DNA from: a virus
Length of the DNA stretch: 64,000 nt
Direction: 5' to 3' (one strand)
Virus record (IMG/VR): IMGVR_UViG_3300025732_000020
Coordinates: 1 to 64,000 of that record
Made by a program: the position numbers and the translations under genes. Of this stretch, positions 7,251-11,570 are shown one piece after another; the first letter of the stretch is position 1; the number at the start of each line of letters is the position of its first letter. The notes below the pieces were generated by a model. The model saw nothing but the letters and a program-made list of their open reading frames with translations, searched no databases and had not been told where the DNA came from.

Positions 7251-7640
7251 ATGATTAAAAACATTCTCTCTGCAATTGCTACCATTACTCTCTTGCAAAC
7301 TCCCTCATTTGCAAGTAACGTTTCATCACCAAAATCTATTCCAGTGGTAAATTTTAATTCTTTTGCCTCGGGGATGAGTAACAGTAACACCCCTCCGAGC
7401 ATGGGATTGTCCGTGGTAAATATTCCAAATAACATCTCTTGTCGTAGCAAAGCACGTTCTAAATATTTTGAACTTAATGCCCGCAACATGTCAAACGACT
7501 CAGATAACTCCCAATGGGGCTCTATTGGAAGCATGCAGGCATTAGTTTGGTGTCGCGATAGCCAAGCAATTATCGCTATCGCAGGAAACGACTACAACTC
7601 TGTAGCAGAATTACGTGATGAAATCAAAAAAGCGTTCTAA
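7251..7640 (+). CDS. Exported hypothetical protein, 129 residues
   Basis: An N-terminal signal peptide (KNILSAIATITLLQTPSFA, cleavage after about residue 21) is followed by a Ser/Asn/Pro-rich linker and a small domain with two cysteines (SCRSKARSKYFELNARN and LVWCRD). These could form a disulphide in the periplasm. Function unknown. It follows petF by 22 nt and overlaps the next ORF by 1 nt (TAATG). Confidence 0.7.
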   Translation: MIKNILSAIATITLLQTPSFASNVSSPKSIPVVNFNSFASGMSNSNTPPSMGLSVVNIPNNISCRSKARSKYFELNARNMSNDSDNSQWGSIGSMQALVWCRDSQAIIAIAGNDYNSVAELRDEIKKAF

Positions 7641-7768
7641 TGCTAAAGAATATCATCACTTATATTCGCTGGGGTAATCTACCCCCAGAAGAAGAGAGCA
7701 AATTACAAATGCTCTCTTTAAAGGAGATCTTTAAGTCTCCGTACCTCACTCGCAAATTTTACGGTTAA
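7640..7768 (+). CDS. Hypothetical 42-residue protein
   Basis: A short protein (MLKNIITYIRWGNLPPEEE...YLTRKFYG) with its start overlapping the previous stop and the second hli starting 5 nt after it. The position between an exported protein and hli suggests one photosynthesis-related operon. Family not recognised. Confidence 0.55.
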   Translation: MLKNIITYIRWGNLPPEEESKLQMLSLKEIFKSPYLTRKFYG

Positions 7769-7773
7769 TTATC

Positions 7774-7896
7774 ATGAAAAAGTTTGGTTTTACTCCCGAA
7801 GCAGAACTCCTCAACTCCCGTCTTGCAATGATTGGGTTTGTAGCAGCTGTAGGCTCGTATCTTGTTACTGGGCAAATTATCCCTGGTATTTGGTGA
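7774..7896 (+). CDS. hli: High-light-inducible protein, short phage type
   Basis: A 40-residue Hli with the typical phage sequence: AELLNSRLAMIGFVAAVGSYL and TGQIIPGIW. Chlorophyll-binding residues (Glu11, Asn14, Arg16 region) are kept, with Ser in place of the usual Gly in NGR. It lacks a long N-terminal extension, as usual for phage Hli. A terminator follows directly. Confidence 0.93.
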   Translation: MKKFGFTPEAELLNSRLAMIGFVAAVGSYLVTGQIIPGIW

Positions 7897-7916
7897 GACT
7901 AAGTTCTCATTATTAC

Positions 7917-7941
7917 TCCTAGTTCAACTCTAGGATTTTTT
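7917..7941 (+). terminator. Terminator after hli
   Basis: Stem TCCTAG/CTAGGA with a 7-nt loop and six T. It directly abuts the tRNA-Ser gene, whose 5' base is the next nucleotide. Confidence 0.8.
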
Positions 7942-8025
7942 GGAAAGGTGGCCGAGTGGTTGATGGCAGCAGTCTTGAAAACTGCCGTGTGATGAGCACC
8001 GTGGGTTCGAATCCCACCCTTTCCG
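7942..8025 (+). tRNA. tRNA-Ser (TGA)
   Basis: Acceptor GGAAAGG/CCTTTCC, anticodon stem GCAGT/ACTGC with loop CTTGAAA, a long class II variable arm, and T stem GTGGG/CCCAC. It reads UCA. It sits right behind a terminator, so it needs read-through or another promoter. Confidence 0.93.
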
Positions 8026-8027
8026 TT

Positions 8028-8035
8028 GTTTAAAG
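8028..8035 (+). promoter_or_regulatory. GTTTAAAG element
   Basis: GTTTAAAG, followed by TTTATAC, lies 34 nt upstream of the ATG at 8070 and right after tRNA-Ser. It is a member of the recurring motif set. Confidence 0.4.
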
Positions 8036-8069
8036 TTTATACTGAAGATAGTTTATAAAAGTCAGTATA

Positions 8070-8516
8070 ATGGCCATTTCTCTCCGCGCTCCAGACGTAA
8101 GACTGGCCGTATTAGAAGAAAAATTAGATGTATATGAGGAACTCTCAAGAGAGATGCTCGCCAAGTTAGAGACTGCGGTTGATAAAATTTCAGAAGCAAA
8201 TCAGAATGTTGCGCGGATTTTAGTCCGCCATGAAGAGCGTTTAGACCAAACGCTCCAATCTGATGCAGCAATTATGAAACTCCTTGATGAGTTAAAGGAA
8301 CAAAGAAAACAGGACATGGTTCGATTAAATGAAGAGCTAAAGGGTATAAAAGAAGATATTGAATCTGCGCATAGTAAAGTCTCTGACCTCTCCAGATACA
8401 GATGGTTAATAGTTGGCGCGACACTTGTTCTTTCATTTGTTATATCTGAGAGTAATTTACTCTCGAACATGTTCAGTACTACCTCACAAGATACTCATAT
8501 AGAAAGGTCAAAGTGA
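8070..8516 (+). CDS. Coiled-coil membrane-anchored protein, 148 residues
   Basis: It starts ISLRAPDVRLAVLEEKLDVYEEL, continues as a coiled coil to about residue 105, then has one transmembrane helix (about 111-128) and a short polar tail. This layout matches a small protein common in cyanophages, best described as a tail-anchored coiled coil of unknown function. The next gene's GTG overlaps its stop. Confidence 0.75.
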   Translation: MAISLRAPDVRLAVLEEKLDVYEELSREMLAKLETAVDKISEANQNVARILVRHEERLDQTLQSDAAIMKLLDELKEQRKQDMVRLNEELKGIKEDIESAHSKVSDLSRYRWLIVGATLVLSFVISESNLLSNMFSTTSQDTHIERSK

Positions 8517-8674
8517 GGGGAAAACGGGTAGGATTTATACATAAAAACGTCTGGAAAAGTGGTATAATACAGTGCGTATCAGTAGATTTCCCAGGTCACT
8601 ATGCTATTTTTCTTGTCAAAGACTCCACCGGCACAGTTATTCCCGTGGATTCACGAGATACTTCATACCTATAG
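8513..8674 (+). CDS. Small beta-rich protein, 53 residues
   Basis: GTG start overlaps the previous stop (GTGA). The sequence (MRGKRVGFIHKNVWKSG..., AIFLVKDSTGTVIPVDSRDT) looks like a small beta-barrel and is the more convincing of two frames overlapping here. Function unknown. Confidence 0.55.
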   Translation: MRGKRVGFIHKNVWKSGIIQCVSVDFPGHYAIFLVKDSTGTVIPVDSRDTSYL

Positions 8675-8762
8675 GTGGGGAATTGTAGGGACTCTAAGTT
8701 TCCTATTGATATTTGTCCCAATCTATGGTATAATGTACATACACCAGGATTCTGGTAAATGA
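8601..8762 (+). CDS. Small membrane peptide overlapping two other signals
   Basis: A 53-residue frame with a credible transmembrane segment (IVGTLSFLLIFVPIYGIMYI). It starts at ATG 8601 with AGGT upstream, overlaps the 8513 gene for 74 nt in another frame, and its 3' end contains a good promoter. It is either a nested membrane-protein gene or a chance frame. Confidence 0.35.
   Translation: MLFFLSKTPPAQLFPWIHEILHTYRWGIVGTLSFLLIFVPIYGIMYIHQDSGK
8706..8734 (+). promoter_or_regulatory. Promoter for the tRNA-Ile/Met/Leu cluster
   Basis: TTGATA, 17 nt, then TATAAT preceded by TGG (extended -10). It is the best promoter match in the window. It lies 33 nt before tRNA-Ile and would drive the three tRNAs that follow. 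Confidence 0.75.
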
Positions 8763-8766
8763 GTTC

Positions 8767-8838
8767 GGGACTGTCGCCTATTGGTTAAGGCCCACTGCTT
8801 ATAACGGTGTGAACGGAGTTCAATTCTCCGCAGTCCTA
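8767..8838 (+). tRNA. tRNA-Ile (TAT)
   Basis: Acceptor GGGACTG/CAGTCCT (terminal G-U), D stem GCC/GGC, anticodon stem CACTG/CGGTG with loop CTTATAA, T stem CGGAG/CTCCG. The anticodon UAU reads AUA directly, unlike the usual bacterial CAU plus lysidine. Confidence 0.88.
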
Positions 8839-8840
8839 TT

Positions 8841-8882
8841 GGGTAGTCTGCGCTGGAAAGATAAACCAGAATGCCGCTACCC
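8841..8882 (+). repeat. Two-part hairpin between tRNA-Ile and tRNA-Met
   Basis: Outer stem GGGTAG/CTACCC and inner stem CTGG/CCAG enclose a 9-nt loop. It is not a tRNA. It may be a processing element in the tRNA precursor or the remains of a tRNA. Confidence 0.4.
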
Positions 8883-8886
8883 ACCT

Positions 8887-8959
8887 GCTCCTTTAGCAAT
8901 CTGGTGAATGCAATCGACTCATAATCGATGTGAGGTGGGTTCGATCCCCTCAAGGAGCA
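8887..8959 (+). tRNA. tRNA-Met (CAT), elongator-like
   Basis: Acceptor GCTCCTT/AAGGAGC, anticodon stem ATCGA/TCGAT with loop CTCATAA, T stem with one T-T mismatch. It lacks initiator features (a mismatched first pair and GGG/CCC anticodon stem). CAT could also be read as Ile if lysidinylated, but tRNA-Ile(TAT) is already present. Confidence 0.82.
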
Positions 8960-8963
8960 CCTC

Positions 8964-9046
8964 GCGTGAGTGGCGGAATTGGTAGACGCCCAGGTTTTAG
9001 GTACCTGTGTCCTTGCGACGTGGAGGTTCAAGTCCTCTCTCACGCA
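8964..9046 (+). tRNA. tRNA-Leu (TAG)
   Basis: Acceptor GCGTGAG/CTCACGC, anticodon stem CAGGT/ACCTG with loop TTTAGGT, class II variable arm, T stem GGAGG/CCTCT. It reads CUA. Confidence 0.92.
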
Positions 9047-9078
9047 TTTAGGTTAAAGATCTTTATGTAGGTAATCCT

Positions 9079-9387
9079 ATGTTGTCCACGCAAATAAGAC
9101 TAAGACTAGAGGCTATCGCGCAAAAAATTGCAAATCACGAAGCGGTAACCTTTGAAGAAATGCAATGGGCCCAGAAATGGGCAGATAATAATCGCTCAGC
9201 TGCCTCGATCTTGAATAAAGCTCGTAGGGTATCAATCAATGGAGTACCCGAAAAAGACTCACTCGATGAGTTTATGAACGATCTAGATTTAGGTGATCCA
9301 GATCCATCTAATCATCTTATCGGACCCCAAGACCCTGACACTCTTGCTAAATGGTTTAAAGCTCCACCATGGCTGAAAAACGACTGA
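9079..9387 (+). CDS. Hypothetical phage protein, 102 residues
   Basis: N-terminal helical half (IRLRLEAIAQKIANHEAVTFEEMQ..) and a C-terminal acidic, Pro-rich tail (DLDLGDPDPSNHL, WFKAPPWLKND). It resembles small cyanophage proteins of unknown function. The next gene overlaps its end by 19 nt. Confidence 0.68.
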   Translation: MLSTQIRLRLEAIAQKIANHEAVTFEEMQWAQKWADNNRSAASILNKARRVSINGVPEKDSLDEFMNDLDLGDPDPSNHLIGPQDPDTLAKWFKAPPWLKND

Positions 9388-9491
9388 TCACAGAGGAAGA
9401 GTTCGATAGGCTATCGGAGATGGCTCAAGAGTTAAAACTCCGTGAGTTGTTTGAAGAACCATCTTCATTTGAGGATGAACCAGAAGAATAA
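9369..9491 (+). CDS. Small acidic protein, 40 residues
   Basis: A highly acidic helical peptide (MAEKRLITEEEFDRLSEM..., ending FEDEPEE). It starts inside the end of the upstream gene, as expected for coupled translation. Function unknown. Confidence 0.55.
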   Translation: MAEKRLITEEEFDRLSEMAQELKLRELFEEPSSFEDEPEE

Positions 9492-9496
9492 TTATC

Positions 9497-9505
9497 TGGT
9501 ATAAT
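9497..9505 (+). promoter_or_regulatory. Extended -10 promoter element
   Basis: TGGTATAAT followed by AATAG, 24 nt before the tRNA-like remnant; no -35 is evident. Originally it probably drove the tRNA that has since been broken. Confidence 0.5.
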
Positions 9506-9528
9506 AATAGAGTCTCTACGAGACTTAC

Positions 9529-9559
9529 GGGAGATTAGCTCAGTGGTAGAGCAACTCAT
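9529..9559 (+). pseudogene. 5' half of a broken tRNA gene (tRNA-Val-like)
   Basis: GGGAGAT, TA, GCTC, AGTGGTA and GAGC form an acceptor strand and complete D arm, after which the sequence breaks off in the anticodon stem and runs into A-rich DNA. Its GTAGAGCA (9546-9553) is perfectly complementary to TGCTCTAC at 9573-9580, giving an 8-bp hairpin just before the HNH gene. Confidence 0.75.
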
Positions 9560-9588
9560 AAATAAAAAAAAATGCTCTACTAAAATTA

Positions 9589-10020
9589 ATGAAACAAACC
9601 GCCACTTGTCTAAATTGCTTTAAAACGTTTGCTTACAGTCCTTATCGTCAAAAAGGTAAGTATTGCAATAACAAATGTCAACAAGAATATACAAGAAATC
9701 AGTATATTACTAATTGGAAAGAAGGTTTAATTTCAGGAGGTTCTTCTTACAATTTATCTCAATATGTAAGAAATTATCTTTTAGAGGAAGCAAAATACAA
9801 GTGCTCTAAATGTGATTGGTTCGGAACTAATATTCATACTGGTAAAGTTCCATTAGAAATTGATCATATCGATGATGACCCATTTAATCACTCACCAAGC
9901 AATTTACAGGTTCTTTGCCCTAATTGCCACTCTCTTAAAACTCAACCACCAAATAAGAGTAAAGGTGGAAGATACAAAAATGGTGGTCATCCAAAATACG
10001 GGCGATTAGCTCAGCGGTAG
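9589..10020 (+). CDS. Free-standing HNH endonuclease next to tRNA-Val
   Basis: A 143-residue HNH endonuclease, probably a homing enzyme. An N-terminal treble-clef-like zinc site has Cys8, Cys11, Cys26 and Cys30 (CLNCF, YCNNKC). A helical middle part follows, then the nuclease core CSKCDW, LEIDHIDDDPFNHSPSNL and CPNCH with two CxxC pairs and the HNH residues. Its last seven codons and stop are read from the 5' end of the intact tRNA-Val gene. Neighbouring genes in this block are not in its operon style: there is an A-rich leader and low GC, consistent with mobility. Confidence 0.9.
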   Translation: MKQTATCLNCFKTFAYSPYRQKGKYCNNKCQQEYTRNQYITNWKEGLISGGSSYNLSQYVRNYLLEEAKYKCSKCDWFGTNIHTGKVPLEIDHIDDDPFNHSPSNLQVLCPNCHSLKTQPPNKSKGGRYKNGGHPKYGRLAQR

Positions 10021-10072
10021 TAGCGCCATCCTTACAAGATGGATGTCACTGGTTCGAATCCAGTATCGCCCA
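10000..10072 (+). tRNA. tRNA-Val (TAC)
   Basis: Acceptor GGGCGAT/ATCGCCC, anticodon stem CCATC/GATGG with loop CTTACAA, T stem ACTGG/CCAGT. The D arm reads GGTAGTAGCG, with one extra base compared with the usual GGTAGAGCG, so the D stem is weaker. It reads GUA. The first 21 bases overlap the 3' end of the HNH gene. Confidence 0.9.
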
Positions 10073-10102
10073 TGTTAGGATTTAATAACATCTTAATCAA
10101 CA

Positions 10103-10110
10103 GTTTAAAG
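10103..10110 (+). promoter_or_regulatory. GTTTAAAG element
   Basis: The octamer is here only 7 nt before the ATG at 10118, closer than elsewhere. If it is a promoter core, this would give a nearly leaderless mRNA; it may be coincidental. Confidence 0.3.
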
Positions 10111-10117
10111 TAATCGT

Positions 10118-10303
10118 ATGGAAAATATCACCTTTTCTGATAGTATTAAAATCAAACCCGGCGGTAGTATCAGCATTTCCGGCGATGCTAAAGCCACTAT
10201 TATCATTGACAACGAGGTCATTACCCTATCGGCCTCTACCCCACTCGAGGAGTATTGCAAGCGATTTCCCTCCGCCTTAGAATGCAGAGAATACGATGTG
10301 TAA
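10118..10303 (+). CDS. Hypothetical 61-residue protein
   Basis: The first two thirds form regular beta strands (SIKIKPGGSISISGDAKATI, IIDNEVITLSAS), and the end has LEEYCKRFPSALECREYDV with two cysteines. A small beta-domain protein; I recall similar frames in cyanophages but no function. A promoter and terminator follow it. Confidence 0.65.
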   Translation: MENITFSDSIKIKPGGSISISGDAKATIIIDNEVITLSASTPLEEYCKRFPSALECREYDV

Positions 10304-10310
10304 ATGACCC

Positions 10311-10340
10311 TTGACATGGCACCCCTCCCTGGAGTATGAT
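10311..10340 (+). promoter_or_regulatory. Promoter inside a terminator hairpin
   Basis: Perfect TTGACA, 18 nt, TATGAT. The -10 box is made of the end of the left arm and the loop of the following terminator, so initiation near 10347 would begin within the right arm and escape the hairpin. Confidence 0.55.
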
Positions 10341-10359
10341 TACTCTAGGGATTTTTTTT
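10327..10359 (+). terminator. Rho-independent terminator
   Basis: A 10-bp stem (CCCTGGAGTA/TACTCTAGGG, one G-U) with a TGAT loop is followed by A and eight T. It ends transcripts from the tRNA-Val region. Confidence 0.88.
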
Positions 10360-10362
10360 GCC

Positions 10363-10888
10363 ATGAACATTTTCTTTTCTCGACTACAATCCTCAAGTTG
10401 CTGCTGAGTATCACTGTGATAAGCATGTCAACAAGATGATTGTTGAGCATCTCCAGATGATGAGTGTAGCACTTGCTCACCATGGATTTGATCCTGCTCG
10501 GAAGAAAGACGGGGAGTTTTACAAAGTTCGTGGGTTTAAAAACCATCCTTGTACCCTATGGGTTAAAGAGTCTTCACTTAATTTTATTTGGACTTGGAAA
10601 CTTACCTGGCATCTTTGTGAAGAATTCAAAACCCGTTATGGCAAAGAACATTCTGGTAAAGATAGTCTGAGATCTATTAACCTTGAGGCCGTAATGTTTG
10701 ATTATCCAGATGTTGGTTATACTTCTCCGGCTCAAGCAATGCCAGACTTCTGTAAAGTTCCTCATAACCCGGTTAAAGCCTACCGTAACTACTACAACTG
10801 GACTAAGTGGCGCTTTGCTACTTGGAAGACTGAAGAACCAGATTGGTGGGCACCGGCTTGTTGTCTGGAGGCAAAAGATGAATACTAA
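10363..10888 (+). CDS. Conserved phage protein with apparent 1-nt frameshift near its start
   Basis: From ATG 10363 the frame reads MNIFFS and soon stops. The next frame, from about 10382, reads DYNPQVAAEYHCDKHVNKMI and continues for about 168 codons to 10888. Removing one T from the T-rich run at 10371-10380 joins them as MNIFFLDYNPQ... This matches the start of a family I recall from T4-like and cyanophages (AAxYHxDKHVVKMIVE), sometimes labelled a pyrimidine-dimer glycosylase-like or unknown protein. Later segments NHPCTLWVKESSLNF, AMPDFCK and FATWKTEEPDWW also fit. Without frameshift correction, translation would need ATG 10436 and lose the conserved N-terminus. Confidence 0.7.
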
Positions 10889-11522
10889 ATACTGTCTTAT
10901 TGGTGATCTACATGGAAGAGTGGACACTTTGGATAAAATTTTAGATAGATCGAGTGGATATAAATATATCTTTATGGGAGATATAATCCACCACAAGCCG
11001 TTCTTCCGAAGATCTAAGCGTACTTCTCCACTGCGGATGTTAAGTAAGGTCAAAAAGTTAGTAGATCAAGGCGATGCCACTCTCATCCTTGGAAATAACG
11101 AAAACTATATTCTCAAAAACCTACTACTCCCAGAAGAAAATATACTTCAAAAAGAAGTTAAGTATACCCTCTCATGTCTTAGAGACTTATCTCTTGATGA
11201 TAGACTTTCATATCTCCATTGGTTGACTACATCTCCGTTGACACTTGAATTTGACTCGTATGGCAGAACTTATCGTTGCGCCCATGCTTACTACAATCCT
11301 AGTTATACCTCTGAAACAAGAAACTCAGTACTTACTGGGATCGGTTACCCTTGGTTTAAGTTAGATAAGTTGGAAGATCATATAAGACCAGCAGCTGAAT
11401 ATTTCTTTGGTCATTATGGTTACCCTTATTTCCGTAAAAATCTTCACATTATCGACGCCACCAACTTCGAAGGAGTTGGAGTCTACTATACCGATCGTGA
11501 AGAGTTTTTAATTTACTACTAA
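10878..11522 (+). CDS. Calcineurin-like metallophosphatase
   Basis: A 214-residue phosphoesterase of the PPP/bis(5'-nucleosyl)tetraphosphatase type. Metal-binding motifs are GDLHGR at 9-14, GDIIHHK near 35 (the family has GDxVDRG), GNNENY near 76 (for GNHE), and CAHAY and FGHYGY near the end. The replaced DRG and GNHE residues make the substrate uncertain: protein phosphate, nucleotide or RNA 2',3'-cyclic phosphate are possible. The chosen ATG overlaps the upstream gene by 11 nt and starts exactly at the core fold. Confidence 0.82.
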   Translation: MNTKYCLIGDLHGRVDTLDKILDRSSGYKYIFMGDIIHHKPFFRRSKRTSPLRMLSKVKKLVDQGDATLILGNNENYILKNLLLPEENILQKEVKYTLSCLRDLSLDDRLSYLHWLTTSPLTLEFDSYGRTYRCAHAYYNPSYTSETRNSVLTGIGYPWFKLDKLEDHIRPAAEYFFGHYGYPYFRKNLHIIDATNFEGVGVYYTDREEFLIYY

Positions 11523-11536
11523 CCAGCCACTGGCTG

Positions 11537-11545
11537 TGATAAAAT
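11537..11545 (+). promoter_or_regulatory. Extended -10-like element before the polymerase
   Basis: TGATAAAAT differs by one base from the recurrent TGRTATAAT and lies 25 nt before the polymerase ATG. No clear -35. Confidence 0.4.
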
Positions 11546-11570
11546 ATTCCCATACTCCTCTACTCTTTCC

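Larger units (their letters stand above)
9526..10020 (+). repeat. 24-bp direct repeats flanking the HNH gene
   Basis: The segments 9526-9549 and 9997-10020 match at 22 of 24 positions (differences at the 7th and 19th base). Both contain the 5' end of a tRNA gene (GATTAGCTCAG). The spacing is 471 bp, which defines an inserted unit made up almost entirely of the HNH gene. Confidence 0.8.

Noticed and set aside
8560-8568. TGGTATAAT as another promoter
   Set aside because: It lies inside the 8513-8674 gene and codes for SGII in it. A true promoter is present 140 nt later, so it was kept out of the feature list.
9529-10072. Group I intron with HNH gene in the tRNA anticodon loop
   Set aside because: A complete tRNA-Val follows the HNH gene, not just a 3' half, and no group I core pairing was recognised. 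The direct-repeat explanation fits better.
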